The position numbers and the translations under genes are program-made. The notes beneath the pieces are model-generated. The model searched no databases and was not told where the DNA came from. It saw nothing but the letters and a program-made list of their open reading frames with translations. This document shows positions 1-5,879 of a stretch of DNA of 16,875 bases, piece by piece. Location: assembly GCA_002352425.1 (NCBI GenBank), contig DEIK01000014.1:1-16875 (forward strand), written 5' to 3'. Position 1 is the stretch's first letter. Each line of letters begins with the position of its first letter. Source of the stretch: Rhodobacteraceae bacterium UBA2776. GTDB lineage: Bacteria; Pseudomonadota; Alphaproteobacteria; Rhodobacterales; Rhodobacteraceae.

Positions 1-495
1 TCACTCACCCCGTTGCGGCATCAGAAAATGTCCCGTGGCCTGGGCAAACAGGCGCTGGCGGTTATCTTGCCAGCCCTCGACATGCACAGAGGCATAGCGC
101 CGCCCCGAGCGGTTGACCCGCGCCCGCGCATAGGCATCGCGCGGCAGACCTGTGCGCAGGTAATCAACGGTGAAATCAATAGTTTTGGGCAAGCGCGGTA
201 TCGCGGGCAGCTCGGCCTTCCCGCTCTCGATTTCGCCCCACAGCACCGACCAGCTCAGGCCGATCATCGACGTGATTTCCAGAAACGCAGCCGTCACCCC
301 GCCGTGGATTGCAGGCAGCATCGGGTTGCCGATCAGCATTTCGTCAAACGGCAGCACCGCCGTCAACTCGTCGCCACGCCGGTCAAACTCGATCCCGAGA
401 AAACTGATATAGGGCACCGCGCTCACAAGCGAGCTTAATGCCGCATCACGGCGTTGTTTGATTACCTGAAGAGGTTCGGGTTTTGAATGGTTCAT
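1..495 (-). CDS. PaaI-family hotdog thioesterase (first of a pair)
   Basis: A 164-residue protein of the PaaI-type 4HBT (hotdog) family, which hydrolyses acyl- or aryl-CoA thioesters in the cytoplasm. The hotdog signature is visible as H64-G65-G66 followed by a helix carrying E73, the place where an acidic catalytic residue (Asp or Glu) sits in this family. The C-terminal half contains the expected beta-strand with a DFTVDYLR pattern. The frame closes with a TGA at the very edge of the window, so the gene is complete. The start is supported by GAGGG about 7 bases upstream and by a 4-base ATGA overlap with the stop of the neighbouring thioesterase gene, which implies translational coupling. 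Substrate cannot be read from sequence. Family call secure, biological role open. Confidence 0.88.
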   Translation of the reverse strand: MNHSKPEPLQVIKQRRDAALSSLVSAVPYISFLGIEFDRRGDELTAVLPFDEMLIGNPMLPAIHGGVTAAFLEITSMIGLSWSVLWGEIESGKAELPAIPRLPKTIDFTVDYLRTGLPRDAYARARVNRSGRRYASVHVEGWQDNRQRLFAQATGHFLMPQRGE

Positions 496-929
496 GATCG
501 GCCCTCTTCTATTCTTTGAAAGGTAAATGCACCCGTTGCTGTGGCCACTGGCCGCGCGGTATCATCATCCGTCGCAATCGCTCGCACAAAAGCAACCGAG
601 CGGGTGACTTGATAACATTCCGCATGTGCGGTTATCCGCTGCCCCGGTGTGGCGGGCCGCATATAATCAATGCGCAAATCCAGTGTCGCTGTAACCGCAG
701 CATTTGCGGAGTGACACATCACCGCTGCCCCGCTGGAGGTGTCCATCAGGGCCGAAACCGCCCCGCCAGATATCACCCCCGTTTCAGGATCGCCGATGAA
801 ACGTTCGTCATATGGCATCGAAACGATGGCTTTGCCGTCCCCCATCTCGCCCAATTCCATGCCCAACGCCCCGAAATGCGGCGATATGGCAAAAAACTGG
901 CGCAGCTGTTCAACTCTTGAATCTGACAT
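492..929 (-). CDS. PaaI-family hotdog thioesterase (second of a pair)
   Basis: A 145-residue hotdog-fold thioesterase, upstream partner of the gene at 1-495. The acidic catalytic residue is D63 in the helix ALMDTSSGAAV. The usual HGG turn reads S54-G55-G56, so the common histidine is replaced. The chosen ATG at 929 has GAAAGG six bases upstream; a longer in-frame ATG at 977 has no better signal and would add 16 residues without homologous character. A DLRIDYMRPATPG strand is typical of the family. It overlaps the downstream thioesterase by 4 bases, so the two are probably one transcript and might act as a heteromer (inference). It diverges from the metal exporter at 1037, sharing a 107-bp intergenic segment with a large palindrome. 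Confidence 0.87.
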   Translation of the reverse strand: MSDSRVEQLRQFFAISPHFGALGMELGEMGDGKAIVSMPYDERFIGDPETGVISGGAVSALMDTSSGAAVMCHSANAAVTATLDLRIDYMRPATPGQRITAHAECYQVTRSVAFVRAIATDDDTARPVATATGAFTFQRIEEGRS

Positions 930-970
930 TGGCAACCTTTCGCATTTTTGTTCTTGGATGTTATTGGCCC

Positions 971-998
971 TTGCCAAACACGCCGCAAGTGTTATTTA
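971..998 (+). promoter_or_regulatory. Candidate sigma-70-like promoter of the metal exporter
   Basis: TTGCCA at 971-976 and TATTTA at 993-998 are separated by 16 bases, giving a plausible -35/-10 pair. Initiation would fall near 1005, inside the 29-bp palindrome, which would make that palindrome a repressor site over the transcription start. This is a pattern match only. Confidence 0.35.
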
Positions 999-1027
999 TT
1001 GCAATTGAGAATAATTCGCAATTGCAA
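999..1027. promoter_or_regulatory. 29-bp palindrome, probable Fur-family-type operator
   Basis: Left arm TTGCAATTGAGAAT (999-1012), a central A (1013), and right arm ATTCGCAATTGCAA (1014-1027) match in 13 of 14 positions as an inverted repeat. The core TGAGAAT-A-ATTCGCA has the 7-1-7 dyad layout of Fur-superfamily boxes (Fur, Mur, Irr, Zur). It ends 9 bases before the ATG of a putative manganese exporter and overlaps the likely Shine-Dalgarno AAGG (1026-1029), as a repressor site would. Which regulator binds is an inference; Mur or Irr would be natural candidates in an alphaproteobacterium given the metal transporter. It could also act on the divergent thioesterase genes. Confidence 0.65.
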
Positions 1028-1036
1028 GGCGCCAGA

Positions 1037-2191
1037 ATGAACACCGCACAGGCAAACCCAACCATCATGTCATCGCCCTTTGTGGCCAAGGACAAATTTG
1101 GCCCGTTTCGCCTAAAGCGGCTGATTGTCGTGCTGATTTACTTCACCCTTGCCGTCGCACCAGGTGAACTGGGGCCGCTGACCCGTGGCCTGATGGTGGA
1201 CGCCTATGTACAGGTTGCCTCGTTTGTGGCAGCGACATTGCTGTTGTTTTATGGGGCCGAGCGGGTTTTCAACTTTGACATCGGCCATTCCTTGCAAAAG
1301 GCCAAGGGCTATCAAGTGCCGCTGGCTGCTTTGCTAGGATCGACCCCCGGCTGCGGTGGCGCTGTGGTTGTGGTGGCGGCCTATTCATCCGGCAATGTCG
1401 GGTTTGGTGCCGTGGTTGCGGCGCTGACCGCCACCATGGGTGATGCGGCCTTTTTACTGATCGCCACACGGCCTGATGCGGCGTTGGTGGTGCTGCCTTT
1501 GTCTTTGGTGGCGGGCGTGGTGATGGGCTGGACGCTTGATGCGCTCAAAATCGGTGGTCCCGTGGCCGAAGCATCTGGCCAATGCGAGTTGGCTCCAGAG
1601 GTTGGGCGCACTCGGATCAAGGATTATCTCTATCTTGCGATTGCCCTCCCTGGTCTGGTGATCGGAATTTCACAACTAGCCCAAGTGGACCTAGAGGCTG
1701 TTTACGGCGACTTTATGATCTGGGTCGGGTTGACGGGCACCATTGTTGGCCTGCTGATCTGGTCAACCTCGGATTTGCAAGCCATGACCAACGCCAAAGA
1801 TTCCCCCGTGACCCGCATGGCCGAGGAAACCAGCTTTATCACAGTCTGGGTGATCGGGGCCTATCTGGCCTTTGATTATGTTGTGGCCTACGCAGGGCTG
1901 GACTTAAAAGCGATGTTTAACTCGATCGGCGTCCTGTTGCCAATGATCGGCATCATAATCGGCTTTATTCCGGGGTGCGGACCGCAGGTGTTGGTCTCGA
2001 CCTTTTATATCAACGGGCTGATCCCGTTTTCAGCCCTGATGGGCAACGCGATTTCCAATGACGGCGACGCGCTGTTCCCCGCCATCGCGCTGAACCCGCG
2101 GGTTGCCATGCTTGCGACGCTCTACTCGGCGTTTCCAGCCGTTTTGCTGGCCTATCTGTTCCACTTCTTGGCGCCAGGCTTTATGAACTAG
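1037..2191 (+). CDS. Putative manganese / heavy-metal exporter (10-TM, ArsP_2-like)
   Basis: A 384-residue inner-membrane protein of the family annotated as putative manganese transporter or 10-TM heavy-metal exporter. Most of the sequence is hydrophobic helices. It shows an internal duplication: P104-G-C-G107 followed about 30 residues later by G135-D-A, and again P312-G-C-G315 followed by G343-D-A in the second half. Paired re-entrant motifs of this kind suggest a pseudo-twofold transporter, with the cysteines and aspartates as candidate metal ligands. The start at 1037 has AAGG seven bases upstream; the frame is open further upstream to 812, but that stretch runs antisense through the thioesterase gene and is not protein-like. 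An alternative ATG lies at 1067. The operator-like palindrome directly upstream supports metal-dependent control. Substrate (Mn versus another metal) is inferred from family naming. Confidence 0.8.
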   Translation: MNTAQANPTIMSSPFVAKDKFGPFRLKRLIVVLIYFTLAVAPGELGPLTRGLMVDAYVQVASFVAATLLLFYGAERVFNFDIGHSLQKAKGYQVPLAALLGSTPGCGGAVVVVAAYSSGNVGFGAVVAALTATMGDAAFLLIATRPDAALVVLPLSLVAGVVMGWTLDALKIGGPVAEASGQCELAPEVGRTRIKDYLYLAIALPGLVIGISQLAQVDLEAVYGDFMIWVGLTGTIVGLLIWSTSDLQAMTNAKDSPVTRMAEETSFITVWVIGAYLAFDYVVAYAGLDLKAMFNSIGVLLPMIGIIIGFIPGCGPQVLVSTFYINGLIPFSALMGNAISNDGDALFPAIALNPRVAMLATLYSAFPAVLLAYLFHFLAPGFMN

Positions 2192-2194
2192 CCA

Positions 2195-2265
2195 GACTCT
2201 ATACCTGACTATTTTACTTGCGCTACGCCAGCGCATTCCCTAGCATTATAGTCGGAAATAGAGTC
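2195..2265. other. Nested three-stem inverted-repeat structure
   Basis: Three perfect stems are nested: GACTCTAT (2195-2202) with ATAGAGTC (2258-2265); GACTAT (2207-2212) with ATAGTC (2248-2253); TGCGCT (2219-2224) with AGCGCA (2230-2235). The outer and middle stems are separated by a symmetric 4x4 internal loop. It begins 3 bases after the exporter stop codon. No run of T follows on the plus strand, so it is not a standard intrinsic terminator. It may be a 3'-UTR stability or processing element, a small RNA, or a factor-dependent terminator. The rest of 2266-2484 shows no gene; only the ribosome binding site of the next CDS is clear. Confidence 0.5.
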
Positions 2266-2484
2266 GGATTGCCAAAATGCCCACACAGACAGCCAAAATT
2301 GGCCTTCCTTCGCGCAGTATTTCGGCACTCCTGAACAGATTTAGCCCCAAAAACACCCCACGCATCGCTCCCAGCCCTTGTGTTGGGGTATGCATTCTAC
2401 TTTTTTGCTCCTGGGCTTTTAAACTGACGCGGATTGCATCACCGTTGCGCATTGGGTAAGTTTCCCCATCAGGAGCCGACAACG

Positions 2485-2862
2485 ATGCCAGACAGTAAAC
2501 TCACTTTCAAAGAAATGTGCGCACGCTTTGACGTAACCCCTCGCACCCTGCGGTATTACGAATACATCGAGTTGCTTACACCTGAAAAAGATGGGCGCAC
2601 CCGCAGCTATGGCCCACGTGAAGTGGCGCGTATGGTGCTGATCCTGCGCGGGCGTCGTTTTGGCTTCTCGCTTGAGGAAATCCGTCAATGGCTCGAAATT
2701 TATGAGCAAAAGGGTACGACAGCCCAATTGGAAATCTGGGTGGAACGGGCTGACCGCCAACTGGATGCACTGGCGGAACAGCGCAAACAACTGGACGAAT
2801 CAATTTCGGAACTACAACAGCTGCGAAATGAAGCCGCGGATGCGTTAAGGCCAGTAAAATAA
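2485..2862 (+). CDS. MerR-family transcriptional regulator (MerR1)
   Basis: A 125-residue MerR-type DNA-binding protein. The winged helix-turn-helix occupies roughly residues 6-75, with the family hallmark VTPRTLRYYE and the wing/second-helix pattern RGRRFGFSLEEIRQWL. Residues about 85-120 form a heptad-like coiled coil (dimerisation helix). There is no C-terminal ligand domain and no cysteine pattern of metal-sensing MerR proteins, so the effector is unknown. The ATG at 2485 has AGGAG nine bases upstream; an earlier in-frame ATG at 2434 lacks this. It lies in front of a second, related MerR gene and the fatty-acid cluster. MerR regulators of this short type control fatty-acid or branched-chain acyl-CoA degradation in other proteobacteria (LiuR-like), which makes that role plausible here. 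Confidence 0.87.
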   Translation: MPDSKLTFKEMCARFDVTPRTLRYYEYIELLTPEKDGRTRSYGPREVARMVLILRGRRFGFSLEEIRQWLEIYEQKGTTAQLEIWVERADRQLDALAEQRKQLDESISELQQLRNEAADALRPVK

Positions 2863-2881
2863 GGTAAGGTATTCCTTACCT
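2862..2881. promoter_or_regulatory. Perfect 8-bp inverted repeat at the end of MerR1
   Basis: AGGTAAGG (2862-2869), a 4-base spacer, and CCTTACCT (2874-2881) form a perfect dyad that begins on the last base of the MerR1 stop codon. No T-tract follows, so an operator or RNA hairpin is more likely than an intrinsic terminator. Function unknown. Confidence 0.45.
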
Positions 2882-2922
2882 GACCTGAAATCTGCCAAAT
2901 TCCTTGCGATAACTTTCTTGCG

Positions 2923-2998
2923 TTTGACCCTACGTCAAATTCACTGACGTTTCGTCAAACGACTTTTGACGCCACGTTACATTTACCTTCGCGTCAAG
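2923..2998. promoter_or_regulatory. Cluster of TTTGAC / GTCAAA inverted repeats (candidate operators)
   Basis: Site 1 is TTTGAC-N5-GTCAAA at 2923-2939. Site 2 has the same spacing: cacTGAC-N5-GTCAAA at 2943-2959, with its centre exactly 20 bp downstream (2931 and 2951), about two helical turns. A further TTTGAC at 2965-2970 pairs head to head with GTCAAA at 2954-2959 (CGTCAAA-N5-TTTGACG). Weaker copies follow (TTTGAC-N5-GTTACA at 2965-2981; TTTACC-N5-GTCAAG at 2982-2998). The cluster lies 80-150 bp before the MerR2 start. It is the best candidate for the binding site of MerR1, MerR2 or another regulator of the fatty-acid cluster; the protein that binds is not known from sequence. Confidence 0.6.
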
Positions 2999-3076
2999 CA
3001 TGGTTGTAAGGTGAAACGATGCGCTACATGTGATGCCCTGTAACGAGTTTACATCGGTCGTCTTAAGGAGCGCACT

Positions 3077-3517
3077 ATGAAAGATGATAAGATTATGACA
3101 ATTCGGGAAATGTGTGAAATGTTCAATGTAACACCCCGCACATTGCGATTTTATGAGTCCAAAGAACTGCTTTCGCCTAGCCGCGAAGGGCAAAAGCGAC
3201 TGTACTCCTACCGTGAGCGTGCCAGATTAAAACTTATCCAGCGCGGCAAGCGGTTTGGGTTTGATTTGGAAAAAATTCGCCAGATCATCAATCTTTATGA
3301 TCTGAACGACGCCTCGCATTCGCAGTTTGTTTATTCACTGAAGGTCGGCAAAGAGCGGCTTGTTCAGTTGACAGAACAACGCAATGAACTGAACCTGGTT
3401 TTGAAGGAATTGGCTGAACTGATTGATTGGGTCGAAGGCGAGATCCCGTCAAAAGCCGCTGAAAAAACCAACGCCGCCGAACCAACACCCAACCTCGGAG
3501 AACCACAACATGCCTAG
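3077..3517 (+). CDS. MerR-family transcriptional regulator (MerR2), overlaps fadE
   Basis: A 146-residue MerR protein clearly related to MerR1: both carry EMC..F.VTPRTLR.YE near the N-terminus and RG.RFGF.LE.IRQ later. The helix-turn-helix spans about residues 6-78 and a dimerisation coiled coil about 95-126. The C-terminal 20 residues are an Ala/Pro/Asn-rich tail not seen in MerR1. The start is well set by AAGGAG six bases upstream. Its last 8 bases overlap the start of the acyl-CoA dehydrogenase gene (3510-3517), so the two are co-transcribed and probably translationally coupled, making it the likely local regulator of beta-oxidation. It has no recognisable ligand domain; by analogy with LiuR-type regulators an acyl-CoA could be the effector, but this is inference. 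Confidence 0.88.
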   Translation: MKDDKIMTIREMCEMFNVTPRTLRFYESKELLSPSREGQKRLYSYRERARLKLIQRGKRFGFDLEKIRQIINLYDLNDASHSQFVYSLKVGKERLVQLTEQRNELNLVLKELAELIDWVEGEIPSKAAEKTNAAEPTPNLGEPQHA

Positions 3518-5288
3518 CTACACAGCCCCCGTCAAAGACATCCAATTTGTGCTGCATGATTTGTTGGGCGTCAGCGCCAGCAACATTCCAGGCTATGACG
3601 AGCTAGAGGCCGATTTCACCGGCGCGGTTCTGCAAGAGGCCGGCAAAGTGGCAAGCGATGTTTTGGCCCCGATCAACGCATCAGGCGATGTTGAGGGTTG
3701 CACCTTTGAAAACGGTTTAGTGACCACCCCCAAGGGCTTCAAAGAAGCCTTTGAGGTTATGAAAGAGGGCGGCTGGACTGGGCTGGATTGCGATCCAGAA
3801 TACGGCGGACAAAACATGCCCTACGTGTTGGGCACCGCCGTTGGCGAGTTGTTCTCAGGTGCCAATCAGGCGTTTGTGATGTATCAAGGCCTAACCCACG
3901 GCGCATATTCAGCGATCCACGCTCACGGCACGGCCGAACAAAAAGCCAAATTCCTGCCCAAAATGGTATCCTGTGAATGGACAGGCACTATGAACCTGAC
4001 AGAATCCCATTGTGGCACCGATCTGGGGTTGATGCGCACCAAAGCCGATCCCCAATCCGACGGCAGCTATAAAATCACCGGCGAGAAAATCTTCATTTCG
4101 GCGGGCGATCACGACTTGTCCGACAACACCATCCATCTGGTTCTGGCCAAAATCGCAGGCGGCCCCGAGGGTATCAAGGGTGTGTCGCTGTTCATCGTGC
4201 CAAAATACATCGTTAAGGAAGACGGCTCGCTTGGCCCCTCCAATGGCGTATCTGTTGGCAACATCGAGGAAAAGATGGGCATCCACGCCAACGCCACTTG
4301 CGTGATGGTCTACAATGACTCGGTTGGCTATTTGCTGGGTGAAGAACACAAAGGCATGCGCGCCATGTTCACCATGATGAACGAAGCCCGCATTGGCGTC
4401 GGCATGCAAGGGCTGGCCCAAGCTGAAGCCGCCTATCAAAACGCCGTGATCTACGCCAAGGACCGCCTGCAAGGGCGCGACGTGACCGGTGTGAAAAACC
4501 CTGACGGTCCAGCGGATCCGATCATCGTGCACCCAGATGTGCGCCGCAACCTGATGGACCAGAAAAGCTTTGTTGAGGGTGGGCGCGCGTTTTTGTTGTG
4601 GAGCGCGAACCTGATTGATCAGGTCCATCGCACGGGTGACAAAAATGCAGATGGGCTTGTTTCCTTGATAACACCTGTCGTGAAGGGGTTCCTGACGGAC
4701 AAGGGTTTCGACATGACGGTGCAAGCCCAACAGGTATTCGGTGGCCACGGCTATATCGAAGAACATGGCATGAGCCAATTCGTGCGCGACGCGCGCATCA
4801 CGCAGATTTATGAGGGCGCCAATGGTGTTCAAGCATTGGATTTGGTTGGGCGTAAATTAGCACAAGACGGTGGCAAACATGTGATGGCGTTCTTTGACAT
4901 GGTCAAAAACTTCATCAAGGAAAATGCCGAGGACGAGGCGCTGAAAGCAGACTTCCTTGACCCGCTAAAACAGGCCAGCAAAGACTTGCAGGCGGCGGGC
5001 ATGTATTTCATGCAAAACGGCATGAGCAACCCGAACCACGCGCTGGCAGGTTCCAACGACTTTATGCACCTGTTTGGCCATACCTGTCTGGGGCTGATGT
5101 GGGCCCGCATGGCCAAAGCCGCAAACGCCGCACTGGCCTCTGGCGCATCTGACACCGCATTTTATGAAACCAAACTGGCAACTGGACGCTATTACATGGC
5201 CCGTCACCTACCCGCCACAGGCATGCACCTTGCGCGCATCCAATCCGGCGCGGACACAGTGATGGCGCTGGACGCAGAAGCCTTCTAG
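3510..5288 (+). CDS. FadE-like acyl-CoA dehydrogenase (long, C-terminally extended type)
   Basis: A 592-residue FAD-dependent acyl-CoA dehydrogenase, which oxidises acyl-CoA to trans-2-enoyl-CoA. The N-terminal extension (residues 1-40, YTAPVKDIQFVLHDLLG) and an alpha-helical C-terminal domain (about 465-590) mark the long subtype also found in DmdC. Between them lies the core fold: NLTE at 162-165 with the following HCGTDLG (flavin contact), VFGGHGYIEEHG, and YEG, whose E435 is the expected catalytic base. The ATG at 3510 has GGAG nine bases upstream; an earlier in-frame ATG at 3423 lies inside MerR2 and would add a non-conserved, Pro-rich leader. Neighbours (thiolase, FadB/J) argue for fatty-acid oxidation, but sequence alone does not exclude 3-methylmercaptopropionyl-CoA or another acyl-CoA as substrate. 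Confidence 0.9.
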   Translation: MPSYTAPVKDIQFVLHDLLGVSASNIPGYDELEADFTGAVLQEAGKVASDVLAPINASGDVEGCTFENGLVTTPKGFKEAFEVMKEGGWTGLDCDPEYGGQNMPYVLGTAVGELFSGANQAFVMYQGLTHGAYSAIHAHGTAEQKAKFLPKMVSCEWTGTMNLTESHCGTDLGLMRTKADPQSDGSYKITGEKIFISAGDHDLSDNTIHLVLAKIAGGPEGIKGVSLFIVPKYIVKEDGSLGPSNGVSVGNIEEKMGIHANATCVMVYNDSVGYLLGEEHKGMRAMFTMMNEARIGVGMQGLAQAEAAYQNAVIYAKDRLQGRDVTGVKNPDGPADPIIVHPDVRRNLMDQKSFVEGGRAFLLWSANLIDQVHRTGDKNADGLVSLITPVVKGFLTDKGFDMTVQAQQVFGGHGYIEEHGMSQFVRDARITQIYEGANGVQALDLVGRKLAQDGGKHVMAFFDMVKNFIKENAEDEALKADFLDPLKQASKDLQAAGMYFMQNGMSNPNHALAGSNDFMHLFGHTCLGLMWARMAKAANAALASGASDTAFYETKLATGRYYMARHLPATGMHLARIQSGADTVMALDAEAF

Positions 5289-5326
5289 ACTGAGAACAAC
5301 CGCTCCAAGGGAGGAGCACTCACGGT

Positions 5327-5361
5327 TGGCGGTTTTCGCAAATACGACGCGAAAACCGCCA
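5327..5361. other. 13-bp perfect stem between fadE and the small RHH-like gene
   Basis: TGGCGGTTTTCGC (5327-5339) and GCGAAAACCGCCA (5349-5361) form a perfect stem with a 9-base loop. It ends 22 bases before the next ATG, and no T-tract follows. It may protect the fadE transcript end, be a processing site, reduce read-through, or serve as an operator for the adjacent small DNA-binding-like protein. Confidence 0.55.
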
Positions 5362-5383
5362 CAGCGACTTTAAGGGAGAAACT

Positions 5384-5596
5384 ATGCCCAAACGCCTGCG
5401 CCTGACCCGCCGTTTTCCGGTTGCAATGACCGAAGATGGTTATCGCCGCCTAAAAAGTTTTTCAAAAGAAGCAGGCCTTGACGAGGGCGAAGCCCTGTCC
5501 TTTTTGTTTGAAAACTTCACCAGCGTGATTGACGAGGACAACCTGACCCACCGCCTGCGCCTGTTCAATTCCGAACTGGAGGCACGTAAACGGTGA
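5384..5596 (+). CDS. Small ribbon-helix-helix-like protein
   Basis: A 70-residue, highly charged protein with GGGAG about eight bases before its ATG. The pattern is that of a ribbon-helix-helix (CopG/MetJ-type) fold: a basic strand (LTRRFPVAMT, about 6-16), a first helix (EDGYRRLKSFSKEAG, 17-31), a turn with DEGEA, a second helix (LSFLFENFTSVI) and a basic tail. I recognise no named family. It lies in the same direction as fadE and GST, after a 13-bp hairpin. If it binds DNA it would be an extra regulator inside the beta-oxidation cluster; without a second copy or cognate toxin nearby it does not look like an antitoxin. The fold is my inference from pattern; existence of the gene is supported by its ribosome binding site and position. 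Confidence 0.65.
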   Translation: MPKRLRLTRRFPVAMTEDGYRRLKSFSKEAGLDEGEALSFLFENFTSVIDEDNLTHRLRLFNSELEARKR

Positions 5597-5611
5597 TGGA
5601 TTTGATGGGGG

Positions 5612-5660
5612 AAATGCCGGATCGCCTCCGGCGGAGGTATTTAAGGCAAGAAGAATGGGC
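5612..5660. repeat. Intergenic palindromic repeat, Roseobacter type (first block)
   Basis: It contains CCTCCG (5625-5630), one G, and CGGAGG (5632-5637), followed by GTATTTAAGGCAAGAAGAA. From memory, this block with a GTATTT tail and a GGCAAGA segment recurs between genes in Rhodobacteraceae genomes. No second copy is in this window, so the repeat status rests on general knowledge. It starts 16 bases after the small RHH-like gene. Confidence 0.45.
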
Positions 5661-5669
5661 AAAAGCATC

Positions 5670-5712
5670 AGCCCCGCTCCGACCGGCCATTAAGGCGGGG
5701 CGCTGCGGGGCT
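5670..5712 (+). terminator. Possible terminator with alternative hairpins
   Basis: AGCCCCGC (5670-5677) can pair with GCGGGGCT (5705-5712), followed by TTCTCCTT, or in part with a second GCGGGGC at 5695-5701, so two mutually exclusive hairpins are possible. The T-tract is weak. If active, it would separate fadE and the small gene from GST, fadA and fadB. The rest of 5597-5879 holds only the two repeat blocks and an AT-rich spot near 5768-5782 that could contain a promoter for GST. Confidence 0.4.
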
Positions 5713-5807
5713 TTCTCCTTGCACGGTCATCGGCTCCTCAGCCTGTGCCGCAAAACCACTCTAGGCTCATTAACCTTAATACATCCTTACCGCCCCCATT
5801 CTTCTTG

Positions 5808-5845
5808 CATAAAATACCTTGGGGGTCTGGGGGTGAAACCCCCAG
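5808..5845. repeat. Intergenic hairpin repeat, Roseobacter type (second block)
   Basis: After AAAATACCTTGGGGGT comes a hairpin of CTGGGGGT (5827-5834), loop GAA, and ACCCCCAG (5838-5845). Blocks of the form AAAATACCTTGGGGGTCTGGGGG are, from memory, frequent between genes in Roseobacter-group genomes. It ends 34 bases before the GST start codon. Confidence 0.45.
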
Positions 5846-5879
5846 TTGGGCCGGTAGGGCAAAACTTGAAAGGTCTGAT

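Noticed and set aside
812..1036. 75-codon upstream extension of the exporter gene
   Set aside because: It overlaps the thioesterase gene antisense and the palindrome; the ATG at 1037 has a ribosome binding site and starts the conserved protein.
2355..2389. ACCCCA / TGGGGT inverted repeat before MerR1
   Set aside because: Only 6 bp with a 23-base loop; too weak to call, although a T-run follows at 2401-2406.
3423..3509. Upstream extension of fadE within MerR2
   Set aside because: It lies out of frame in a secure gene; the ATG at 3510 has its own ribosome binding site and begins the family's conserved N-terminus.
3909..4832. 307-codon open frame on the minus strand inside fadE
   Set aside because: It is antisense to a fully motif-supported acyl-CoA dehydrogenase; its His/Gly/Val-rich composition is typical of a reverse-frame shadow.
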